Assembly: GCF_014805685.1 (NCBI RefSeq)
Contig: NC_060906.1
Location: 21,726,126-21,790,125 of the forward strand
DNA from: Silurus meridionalis
Lineage: Eukaryota > Chordata > Actinopteri > Siluriformes > Siluridae
Direction of reading: 5' to 3'
Length of the DNA stretch: 64,000 nucleotides
Shown: in pieces, positions 11,201-20,590 of the stretch
How the letters are laid out: each line of letters begins with the position of its first letter
Position numbering within the stretch: position 1 is the first letter of the stretch
The notes under the pieces: model-generated
Database searches by the model: none
Told to the model about the DNA's origin: nothing
Seen by the model: only the letters and a program-made list of their open reading frames with translations
Made by a program: the position numbers and the translations under genes

Positions 11201-12749
11201 AAATAGGCACTGGAGAAGAAGCTGCAGAAGGAGAAGGCCATCACACAGGAACTCCATAAGCAGCTCGTAGAGAGAGAGGAGGACCTGGAGACACTGTCGA
11301 AGAGCAGCCATCAGGTACAGATGAACCCTGCTGCAATTATCTTTAAGTGCTTTTAGTCTGAGGGGTTTATAGGACTGTGGTGAGACCTGAGATGTTGTAT
11401 GGATTAGAGACCGTGGCATTGAGTAAAAGACGGGAGGTGGAGCTGGAGGTAGCAGAGCTGAAGATGTTAAGGTTTTTGTTGGGAGTGATGAGGATGGACA
11501 GGATTAGAAATGTTTATTAGAGGGACAGCCCATGTAGGATGTTTGGTGACAAGGTGAGGGAGGCGAGATTGAGATGGTTTGGACATGTGCAGTTGTGAGC
11601 ACATCATCACCTCACAACTCCCGCAAGGGATAACGCAGGCTTGGGTTTCTGTTAAAGCAAACCGAGTGATGGCTAAAACTCTAGAAGCATTTCAGTTAAA
11701 TATTTCACAGCTAGAAACCTACAAAGAATTATAAAGTGAAACTATGAATTTTAATTGTAGGCACAAACTAATGTAAAATAATTTGCATGAAATATGTGTA
11801 ATAGTGATGCATGTCACGTGACAGTTTGACTCCCCTCACCAGGCCGAGTGTTTAGACGTGTGAATGTGAATTCATAAGAAACTGATTACTAAACACACCC
11901 TCTATACTTGTATTTCTCCTACGATTCCTTTACCATGCGCGTAATCATTTCCGCAAAAGTAATTTATTTTTTTTTTTTTGCAGAAGCAGCATCAGCACGT
12001 GGATAATGGCACCACGGCTCAGGAAGCCAGCTCTCTGCTAAAGGAAATGTCTCAGTGTCTGCTGGACCTGAAGGCTTTATGTAACATTCTCACCCAGAGA
12101 GCACAAGGCAAAGAACCTAACCTGGCACTGCTCTTAGGCATCAAATGTGAGTGGATGATCCTGCTCGTACCCTGGTCACTACGCAGCATTGATAAGCTGT
12201 CGATGTTTGAAATTGGAAAAATAACAGCAAGCTTGGAAACTACAGTAAATCATGTACAAAGAAAACAGTGATGTAAAGTACATGCATAAAGGTGTTCACT
12301 CAATGCATTCCTAAGTTTAAAGTTGTAGTTTTGCAAATAGAAATGTGTATCACAAATATAGTGAATAAAAAAAAAAAACAGGTGGCTTCAGTGATTCGCC
12401 TCTAGAGGCCGCTCTCGTGCTGTATGACCTCCAGAACCAATTTTACTACAAAGATATCTTAATACACATCCCCGAGCAGGATGAAGCGGTTAGTGGTGAT
12501 CAGTTACACATCTAAAAGTTATAGAAACAGACCCCTGCTGTACCTGCTCCAGGTGCATGTTTTGACCATCTTTTCTTGGTTCCAGCGATGAGCTGCTCAT
12601 CCGAGGAGAGCGAGAAGCCGCGGGCGGAGGAGGGACTGCGAGCCAAGCTCCTGGAGGCGCGTGAGCTGAGGAAGGACATCGACGAGCTGCGCACTATCGT
12701 CTCCGACCGCTACGCGCAGGACATGGGGGAGAACTGTGTGACGCAGTGA
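5137..12749 (+). CDS. cep85l: CEP85L, C-terminal part (ten exons)
   Basis: Joined exons 5137-5222, 6687-6804, 7307-7486, 7801-7953, 9514-9668, 9927-10044, 10329-10379, 11207-11314, 11984-12146 and 12586-12749 total 1296 nt and encode 431 residues plus a stop. Nearly all is predicted coiled coil (E/K/Q/L-rich heptads). Blocks such as [46 protein letters not shown] and [19 protein letters not shown] match vertebrate CEP85L and, less closely, its paralogue CEP85. Family knowledge: CEP85L is a pericentriolar/centrosomal coiled-coil protein needed for microtubule organisation and neuronal migration. Human CEP85L is about 805 residues, so roughly the N-terminal 370 (serine-rich) are missing and probably lie left of position 1. 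Tail-to-tail linkage with SLC35F1 supports CEP85L over CEP85. Confidence 0.95.
5541..6050 (+). mobile_element. mariner-like left end followed by another DNA-repeat fragment
   Basis: 5541-5570 (gaggtatcaaaaggtttcga...) is the mariner-like terminal sequence also at 20379 and 24562. From about 5835 a different repeat begins, with catctcactgacctgttgtc near 5962, which I associate with the right part of the family at 41573. It lies in the first CEP85L intron of the window. Confidence 0.55.
6687..6804 (+). CDS. cep85l: CEP85L exon b
   Basis: The acceptor ttccag follows a pyrimidine-rich tract; the donor is AAG|GTACGC. Beginning with the split Arg codon it reads [20 protein letters not shown], a hallmark of the family, and ends in phase 0. 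Confidence 0.95.
6846..7255. mobile_element. MITE-like element with TAGGGTTGCAA ends in a CEP85L intron
   Basis: The left end tagggtcgcaaaattc and the right end ccattgcaaccctac are inverted copies of TAGGGTYGCAA. The interior is filled with repeated aattccc/gggaattt-like motifs typical of a fish non-autonomous DNA repeat. It is about 410 bp and non-coding, and stops 50 bp before the next exon. Confidence 0.65.
7307..7486 (+). CDS. cep85l: CEP85L exon c
   Basis: The acceptor is tcctcag. It has 60 codons in phase 0, from [10 protein letters not shown] to KKLEEK. The donor is GAG AAG|GTCTGC, a weak 5' splice site with no purine at +3 to +5. If it is not used, the frame ends at 7499-7501 after VCCF. 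The next exon restarts exactly where the family alignment expects. Confidence 0.9.
7801..7953 (+). CDS. cep85l: CEP85L exon d
   Basis: The acceptor is gtctag after an A-rich and then GT-rich stretch; the donor is CAG|GTAGAC. It has 51 codons, [16 protein letters not shown] to AQQ, with the conserved [11 protein letters not shown] motif. The leading ATG is internal to the protein. Confidence 0.95.
8111..8440 (-). mobile_element. antisense RTE-type LINE fragment
   Basis: The reverse complement matches the region next to 50404-50435 of the longer RTE-type copy, including the block around aggatttgtagcgattggcc. It appears to cover reverse-transcriptase sequence deleted from that longer copy. It lies in the 1.5-kb CEP85L intron, opposite to the gene, and has no intact frame. 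Confidence 0.7.
8441..9513. other. CEP85L intron, mostly unique AT-rich sequence
   Basis: Apart from a short ttac/ctta run near 8850-8895 I see no recognisable repeat, gene or RNA here. The stretch ends in a GT-rich acceptor region before exon e. Confidence 0.5.
9514..9668 (+). CDS. cep85l: CEP85L exon e
   Basis: The acceptor is cgtcag and the donor CAC AG|GTGTGT. It encodes 51 codons plus two bases from [13 protein letters not shown] to KELMAAVH, continuous heptad coiled coil. The phase matches exon f. Confidence 0.93.
9927..10044 (+). CDS. cep85l: CEP85L exon f
   Basis: The acceptor is ctccacag and the donor ATG|GTACCG. It contains [19 protein letters not shown], the block that separates CEP85L from CEP85 in my comparison, then a heptad run ending HNSM. 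Confidence 0.95.
10329..10379 (+). CDS. cep85l: CEP85L exon g (17 codons)
   Basis: A micro-exon with acceptor ttttgcag and donor ACG|GTAAGC. It reads [17 protein letters not shown], matching the I-D-S-Q-x-x-x-I-D-R spacing of the family. Confidence 0.93.
10600..11040 (-). mobile_element. Tc1-like relic in a CEP85L intron
   Basis: The interior reads as degenerate Tc1-type transposase in the antisense direction, and the right part (aggacagtaaatctgtactg near 11000) matches the subterminal sequence of the larger Tc1-like element at 60383-61890. It is internally deleted and has no frame. Confidence 0.6.
11207..11314 (+). CDS. cep85l: CEP85L exon h
   Basis: A strong polypyrimidine tract (tctctctctctc) leads to acceptor aaatag; the donor is CAG|GTACAG. 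It has 36 codons, [16 protein letters not shown] onward, of charged coiled coil. Confidence 0.93.
11366..11597 (+). mobile_element. RTE-type LINE fragment in a CEP85L intron
   Basis: The sequence from ttataggactgtggtgagac to gtttggacatgtgcag matches 51278-51515 of the longest RTE-type copy, in the same orientation. It is 3' region only, with frame breaks. Confidence 0.75.
11984..12146 (+). CDS. cep85l: CEP85L exon i
   Basis: The acceptor is T12-gcag and the donor AAA T|GTGAGT. It encodes 54 codons plus one base, including [20 protein letters not shown] and [16 protein letters not shown], strongly conserved in CEP85L and CEP85. The single leftover base joins CG of exon j to make the Ser of the conserved SMxCS motif. 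Confidence 0.95.
12586..12749 (+). CDS. cep85l: CEP85L last coding exon (exon j)
   Basis: The acceptor is ggttccag. It encodes SMSCSSEES, then [26 protein letters not shown] and stop TGA at 12747-12749. This C-terminus is nearly identical to the end of vertebrate CEP85L. It is more GC-rich than the neighbouring introns. Confidence 0.96.
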
Positions 12750-14440
12750 GCGCCCGCTACAGGCCGTGCCCCTACAATGCCTCACTCTAGTCAGCAAAAG
12801 GGAACACAATAAAAATCAGTCTGACTCCTGAATGTCGGACCAAGCTGTGAATCGAGTTTACACCGTCCTCTGGAGCCGTGTGTTCATCTCCATGTCGTTC
12901 TTTTTTTAAATGTGTATTTATTGGGTCCTACAGAGGAGTCGTTTCGTGACAGTATTTCGGCAGCCACAACACGACTGTGACGTGAACCCACAGACGTAAG
13001 CTATGGTAACCATGACAACCGCATCATGACTTCACACCAGCTGCGTTTAAATAAGCGTAGAACACCGATGCATCTTAAAGCGCAAAAATCTCCTAATCCA
13101 GAAAATACAGGAAGCAAGCGAGAGGCAGTGATGAAATCACAGCAATGCAAACACTGAGTGGCGGAAAAGTGTGTGAAGTGGCTTCCGCCACGAGATCAAG
13201 TGCCTTGTGACCGTCTCCAAAGCCCAAACCGTGACAGATCCTCAGTCTCACCCAAAGACTTTCATCTCCATCGAGTGCTGCTGGTCGCGGCCGACACTGA
13301 AGCAGACTGCGCTCACAAACACACACGTGTGGTCTTCCATTTCCCACCTTGTACAAGTGAATCAAGTCAGTGTTTCTTCCATATCGGAAAAGTGCGTGGT
13401 TTTTTTTTTTTTTAGGCTCAAAAAGCGTAAACAAACAAAACATTACAGAACAAGTCAGTCCCAGTAGATGAACTGTGCTGGAATTCAGGTAATGATTTCT
13501 ATTTTTTTGCAGTAGATTCCTACAGTACTAAACCATCATTATTCAGAGTCTCGTAGTGGAGAAAAAAAAAAAGACACGAGATTTTATATACTTTTGCAGC
13601 GTATTTACGCATAATGCAAAAAAAAAAAAAAAAAGTTCTCAGGTATATAAAGCAGTGTTGAGACTCCACCCTTAAGGCTGAGCCGCTTTGCTTTCAAGAA
13701 GGGATCTCAAGTTCATGAGAAATGTCTCGTCTTTTTGCGCATATACTCTCGACCCTGTATAGGATTTTTTTTTAATGAAAGATGAAACGATGCTCGGTCA
13801 TGGCAACCCAAACACACATTATTGGCTAATGAATGTTTCTGGATATTTATTTCTAAGATTGATTCTGCTGTTGTGTCTAGCTAGCAATATAAGCACTGTT
13901 TTGTTTGCATGTTCGTGTGTGTGTGTGTTCCTAATGGAGTCTGTGCAGGAACAGAAGGTCACTGAAGCTGGTTGGAAAATATAAAAAAAGGAAAGCTATG
14001 CAACCTTCTATTTACCAGCATAGACTTTTCTGCTTTCCTGTGCCTTTCGAAATCTATGCAGCAGAGTTCAGACATATATCACGTGTGTGTAAGTCATGAT
14101 GAGAGAAGCCATAGGCACAAAACAATGCAGATTTCTACTCAGGTTACGTGACAAGGAACCTGACGATCGCGTGCGTGAATAGAAGTGTGCGGTTGTCATG
14201 GCCGATTGTGATCACACCGTGTGCTGGAGGCCCTGGTTGGCTTCAACACGTCCACACTCTCTGATCACTAAAGCTTTGTTTTGTTTTTAGACTTTCCATA
14301 CGCCAAAGCTCTATTTATGTACATTTACACAAAGTATTGACTTGTATTTTTTCATCTAAAATGCAAAAAGGGACAAAAAAAAATTAAAGTTTGCTTTTTA
14401 TTTGTATAGAGAATAAATAAAATATTTTTCTATTCATAGT
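12750..14440 (+). other. cep85l: CEP85L 3'UTR (inferred)
   Basis: The sequence after the stop lacks repeats I recognise until about 14450. A proximal AATAAA lies at 12807-12812 and overlapping AATAAA signals at 14412-14421, followed by a GT-rich stretch (cttgtgttgc) near 14441. Long A runs at 13560-13570 and 13617-13634 and a short GT run near 13916 are the only simple repeats. The extent is inferred from the signals, not from transcripts. Confidence 0.55.
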
Positions 14441-14450
14441 CTTGTGTTGC
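14391..14450. terminator. candidate bidirectional polyadenylation region
   Basis: On the plus strand AATAAA occurs at 14412-14417 and 14416-14421, with a downstream GT-rich stretch, suited to ending CEP85L. On the minus strand TTTATT at 14397-14402 gives AATAAA, suited to ending the convergent F-box gene, whose stop is 870 bp away. No alternative minus-strand AATAAA is evident between 14400 and 15274; a weaker ATTAAA lies near 14819. Confidence 0.5.
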
Positions 14451-14770
14451 ACTGTTTTAAAGGGGCGGGACAACTTTTAGCTTCACAAAATAAATAAAAT
14501 CTATATGAGAATAAAGTTGCAAAATCAGGTGTAAAAGTTCAGCATTTCAGGCTGCACAAAAGAGGCAGTCTGTCCCATATTGATGGTTTCTGTACAGTTC
14601 AATTACAAAATCTGTTTCTTCAGACTGTTAAGTGGCCAATGCATCATAAATTTTAAGTTGTATTTGAGCAATAGCGCCCTCTAAGGCCAGTAATTAACCC
14701 ATTGCCACTTTACTTGTAAACCTATTTTTTTCTTTATAAAAAAACCATGGCACTAAAACAGCTGATTTAA
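14451..14770. mobile_element. non-autonomous element with GTTTTAGTGCC ends (degraded)
   Basis: The stretch carries gagaataaagttgc, the block caatagcgccctctaaggcc and the end ggcactaaaacagct. All recur in the copies at 32420-32690 and, in part, 56066-56440. It is non-coding and may contribute to the F-box gene's 3'UTR. Confidence 0.45.
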
Positions 14771-15273
14771 ATTCTATTGGTAATAAAACACTGGCAATGA
14801 GTTTGGAGTTGAAAGGGACTTTAATAGTCACAGGATTACAAACAAAAAGACAAAACCACAAACCCTGGTGGTTAATCAAGGACTTAAAAAAACTAGGGTT
14901 TGTGAATAAGTATGTAATCCATAATGTTGCACTTAAAAAAAAAAATTACACAAAAGGGGAAAGAATTGCCATGATAAAAAAAAAAAAAAAAAGAGCAAAA
15001 CCAAAAATTTGTTAATGATTGTATGCTATTTAAATACATCCAAGGAACAAACCCAAACTTCCCAAATGAGTAAAAATGTACATATGAAGTGGCTCCAGCC
15101 AGATCCATCAGTGATTAAAATTCTACAGTCCCTAAAATGTCCATGATTTCAGAGTCTTTTATACAAAAGAATAAATATCAAAATTTTTAAAAAAGTATTT
15201 TAAAAAAATGGACGTGTGGTCCCCTTAAAAAAACCATGTAAAATATAAAGCCACCTGAAGTCCAGGACCGGGT

Positions 15274-15467
15274 TCATGGAGAGATGGGTCTGAGGACGGG
15301 CTGCCAGGGGTCTGCTGAGAGGACGCTGGCGCTGATGGCCAGTCGTGCGTGAACGTACTGCAGCACCGTCTGTTTCACTCCGTCCATGTAGAGCTGGTCA
15401 CCTGAGTGCAGGTACAGCCAGATGAGCCGACTGAGCTGAGCGCTCGCAGAGGCACCGTGCAAACTTC
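15274..15467 (-). CDS. F-box gene exon 8 (last coding)
   Basis: The acceptor on the minus strand is gtgaacag after a T-rich tract. It encodes SLHGASASAQLSRLIWLYLH, then DGVKQTVLQYVHARL, ending RPISP and stop at 15276-15274. GC-rich relative to its surroundings. Confidence 0.85.
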
Positions 15468-17799
15468 CTGTTCACAAACAAGAACCCCACACGGTCATAC
15501 CATAAGGCTGCCATCTCGGATAAATGCAGTTTGGAGTCATTCTGTTCTCCAGGCACCAGAAGATAAGACAATCCAGAAAAACTACAAACCTTCAAGAAAC
15601 CTTCAAACCCACCTGCCTGATTTTTCCAGCCATATACGGTTCTTCAGCAAACTGGTTCCACAAAGCTGGAGGTACACAATTGTGCAGAACGTCTTTGGAT
15701 GCTTTGGCATTAAAGATTTTCCCTTCGCTACAGTATAATTATAATAACCCTCCACTCCAAGATGTTCCACTAGATTTTGTAGAGATTCAATCCACCACAA
15801 GGCTGTTAGTACTGATGTAGGTGAGGTGGTGAGGAGGCCTGAGGTGCAGTCAGCGTTTACATTCATCCCAAAGGTGTTCATTAGGGTCTATAGCAGGAGA
15901 TCTTCCACTCCAATCCTGGTAAAGCCTATCTTCATGGAGCTGGCTTTGTGCACGGGGCATCGTCATGCTGGAACAGGTTTGGATCTCCTCAGACGATGGG
16001 TGTCAATACTTTTCTACCTCTAGTATATATTTTGAAATCAATCATGAAATTCAGGGAAGAGACTTCATTACATGCAGCACTGAATCCAGGAATAAACAGG
16101 AGACGAATCACACGTGGGAGTACAGACGTGTGAAACTGACCGGCGCGGCTGAGGGTCGGAGACGTGCGCATCGGAGCGTCATAAATCCCAATTAAAACTT
16201 CACTGACATCTCGTCACCGACTCGCTGATGATTAATGGCTCGTACACAAGCCGGGGCAAATGAGGTCATATTTACTGCTGCATTCATTTTTTTTTTCGCC
16301 CCCCCCCAGACACTTCAATCCCAGTCTCAGATCGAACACCACACACAGTGGAGCCTCTTAGTGCTACAAATTACAACTTTCTACCTCATGTTGCAGTTTC
16401 TGTACATCTGAACAGCTTTGTGGTGTTGAAGGTTTCTCATGAGCTGATCTACAGAGCTCCAGGAACTTACCCTGAGTGAGCTTGGTGTCAAACTCCAGCA
16501 GTGTGAAGAGCTCGTCGGGGAGCAGCTCTCGGAGCCAGGTGTTGTCCTCCAGGTAGATCCAGTCATGAAGCATCCTCTTCCTGCGTAGGAATCCCTGAAC
16601 GTGCTGCAGGTACACGCCATTCCCAGATACCAAGTACAGCCTGAGCAACACAGAGTGACACTTATATTCACCTTCATTTTCACGTCAATGTTCTGCACAA
16701 AATCTGGCAAAAATAAGAACCATTTCTCACTTTAGGACTTTGAGGATAAGTTTATATTTTCCAGCCTTCTCCCATCTGCCTCTTTCACACCAACTACCTG
16801 CATGTCTTCCCTCAATACATCCATAAACCTTCTCCTTGATCTTCCTCTTTTCCTCCTTTCTGGTGGCTCCATCCTCAGCATTCTCCTACTGATATACCCC
16901 ATGTCCCTCCTCTGCACATGTCCAAACCATCTCAATCTCACCTCCCTCACCTGGTCACCAAAACGTCCTACACGCGCTGTCCCTCTAATAAACTAATTTC
17001 CAATCCTGTCCATCGTCGTCACTCCCAACGAACATCTCAACATCTTCAGCTCTGCTACCTCCAGCTCCACCTCCTGTCTTTTACTCAATGCCACTGTCTC
17101 TAAACCATACAACATCTCAGGTCACACCACAGTCCTATAAACTTTCCCTTTCATTACGGAAAGACTTTATAATAATCTGCACTAAATATTTAGAATCCAA
17201 GGCTCCTCAGTACACTTTGAAGAAAAACAGCTTGGTCTGGCTTTAGAGAGGAGGAGTTTTATTCTCCTCACAAACCAAAGAAAAAGAGAAGAGTGCCGAC
17301 TCGCTGTGAATCTCGCCCTGTGACTGACTGCAGGCCATGTGTTTGAAGCTGCCAGCCGCAGCCCTGGTTCTCCCACCGAGAGCTCGACAAGCTTCAAAGC
17401 CCTGCCTGAAAGGAAAAAAGGGCACTGGGGCAGAAAAACACCAAGCACCACAAGCTTTAAACTGAAGCAGCAGCCATATTTAAAAGCTGAATCGTTTCTT
17501 CAAGCAGCCAGCAAATGTTGTGAAATGTTTGATTTGGTGATGGGCAAATATTTTAATCTTCTGTTTCTGTTCTCCTCCCCTCCCTTATGAATAGCTTTAA
17601 TAGTCCAGAGAAATGTAGCTTTTATAAACATTAGGGCACTCGATCAATTACAATATTTAATTGCAAAGACTTAATTAAAATTTTTTGGTGGAACTTATTT
17701 TTATATCCGAGTAAAGAAAGGATGTCGTGAATAAATTTGTTTTGATTTGAATTTCGTGTTCATTTTGACAACCCTAAAAAATGAAGATTTTTGGAGTTT

Positions 17800-17830
<31 letters not shown>

Positions 17831-20553
17831 CTTTAAAAGCCTCCTTTACTTCTTTTGAACACCATCAGCTAGACCTTTCCCACGATTTCTAGATGAACTC
17901 TCAAGCCCATGTCCAAGATGTTCCTTATGTACCCGAGCTCACTTCATTCCCATTAACGCTCTGTACCTACTTGTAATAAGGTAGCGTTTCGATCATCTTC
18001 CAGTTGACGTAGTTCACAGCAGTCTCCTCCAGAGTGCATACTCTGGTCATCTGCATTTTGGCCACCTGCCAGAACCTTTCGTGATCCACCAGCCTCTCCT
18101 GCATCTCTCTCTTCAGCAGCAGGTACACACCATCCAGAGTGTCCTCGTAAACCTTCAAATAGATCACACAAAATGCAAATGCATGCGTGTTCCCAAATCT
18201 CCTGACATTCCTCAGTTTAATAGTGAACCAGGACTTAGACCTACAGTATAAATACACAAGTTTGTTGACACCGACCATAAGACTGGAAGGGGCTTTTGTT
18301 TGTTTTTGAACATCCCATTTACCTCCAGCTCTTCGATGATGTTCCACTAGATTTGAGTTTGTAAATTTGTAAAGTCAGGTATTGATGTAGGTGAGGTAAG
18401 GAAACGTTGGGTGCAGTCAGCGTTCCAATTCATCCCAAGTGTGTTTGAGATCAGAGCCACTCAAATCTTTCACTCCAACCCAAGGAAACCGTATCTTCTT
18501 GAAGCTGGCTTTGTGCACAGGGGCACTGTTTAAAGCTGGAACTAGTTTGGGTCTCCTAGTTTAATTGGACACCCTATAAAATTGTGCTCCAACAGTTTTG
18601 TGAAGAACCAGGAAAGTCAGGTATCCACAAACTTGTCCATATCTAATTAACTGTAAAGAATATACACACCAGGGTATGCTGGTATAACAATTGTGAATAA
18701 AGCAATTTACTTTATTAATAATACTATAAATCAGCTTAGGGTTGAAGACAAACTGACTTCTTACCCACGTAGTCACATTTCATGTAATGGATAATCAATC
18801 GGAACGCTAAACAAGAACAGAACAGTCGTTCCCTTAACAGCCTCTACATCTTACTCTCAAAGTTGAGAAGCCACATCAGAAAACTTTGAACATTGACACA
18901 AGACACCTTCTCCAGATGTTCGAGATTGGAAGGTCAGGGGTTCAAGCCCCCGTATCACCAAGCTGTCACTCTGGCACTTAAGCAACTCCCTTAACCCTCT
19001 GTGCTCCAGGGGGCACTGTACCATGGCTCTGACCCCAGCTTCCAAGCAAGCTGAGATATGTGAAGAAATACATTAATAAAGGCTATTTTATTCGATATAA
19101 AATCTCGTCAAAGTTGTTCATGCGGCACATTACAAGTCTCTTCGAAGGACTCGTCGCTATGGAAACAATCGCATGTATGAACAGACCCGTATAACGTTTC
19201 AGAGCATCATTACCGCTATCAGAGCTGCTGTTACAGAAATAACCATCTGACCAATCAGATTTAAGAATTCAATGGCAATGTGGTGTAAATCCAAAAACAA
19301 GCCCAGTGGAATGCTCAAGGCTCAAAGACTACAAAAAAAGCCTACTACATACACAGCATAAAAATATGACCCCAAAAAAAATAAAAATTTAGCTAGAATT
19401 AGTTTGAGCAAGTCATCTTATGCAACAAGACGGAAAAGTTATAATTTGTAGTCAAATAAGACGGAGTGAAAAAATTCAATAAAAAAAAGACAGCACTTAT
19501 GGTTCAGAGCTGCAAATGTAACTATTGTTCCAACATGCAAGAACGAGCTCTTGGTTTAATCTGTTGTGGTAAAGCAAGATGGAACCACCAAGCCCTGAGG
19601 GTTATTACAGTTTATTCTCTGTAATAAGACCAGGTGGTGTTTCAGTCTGCCCCAGGATCGAGGCCACTAGTGACTTGCACATGGACAAGTAGTTTCTCAC
19701 AGTATAAATGACTAAATTAGGAATACAATATGTTTTCTTCCAATATTTTTCACAGAAACCCAAAATAAGGCTTTTCCTTTCACAAAAAACCCACCGAGCA
19801 GAGTTTCTTTATAAAGAATCATTAGAGACGCATCTATCCAACACAAAGCATTCCTTGAAATAAAGCACTTTTTAAAAAGCAGAGTCGTATTTTATATCTC
19901 GCCAAACACCCCATAGGTACGAGATAAACTGCTTTTAAACTTGCAATGCGCCACATTTAACATGTACTCCTAAGGGAAAAAAACAAGGTGGGTGAAATGC
20001 AGCTGCGTTCAAAAATGAACCAATCAGGTCACAACGAGAAAATCGTTGAGGACAAAGTGGCAGTGAAAAATGAGCTCTGTTAGCGAGTGAACATAAGGAG
20101 ACGATCACAACAGGGGACGGGAAAAAAAAATCATTTCCAATTAATCAAACATTGAAATGTAACTAAAAATAACGTTCACTGCTACGCAGCGTACCGTCCC
20201 ACTTTACCTGCAGGCGAACACAACAAGCAGCTCAGATTCTGTCGAGTTACACTGATCATTAATACGCAAGGTATCTAATGCAGAGACAAATGCTACGCTA
20301 GTTAGTAGACTGGACAGAGTGGGAATGTCCTTCGAAAAACATCAGTTTCTATTTTCAGGCACATTACTTTCAATAATAAATCAAAGTTTTGAGACTAGTT
20401 TTATAACTCGCCAACAGATGGCAGCACAAGGCTGCACGCAAAGTCACAGGGAGCGTCAACCTTCATTAGTCACTGTGCCAAAAGGACATCCTCCTGTGTA
20501 CAACAGGAGCTTTTCTGACTGCATGAATTTGGCAAATGCGACCGGATCTGTGG

Positions 20554-20590
<37 letters not shown>

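Noticed and set aside
12381..12489. Exon-like segment with acceptor aaacag, donor GCG|GTTAGT and an open frame in the last CEP85L intron
   Set aside because: Its 109 nt would break the frame between exons i and j, which join directly to give the conserved SMxCS motif. Its first 50 bp are a dispersed DNA-repeat block also found near 22940 and, inverted, 46740.
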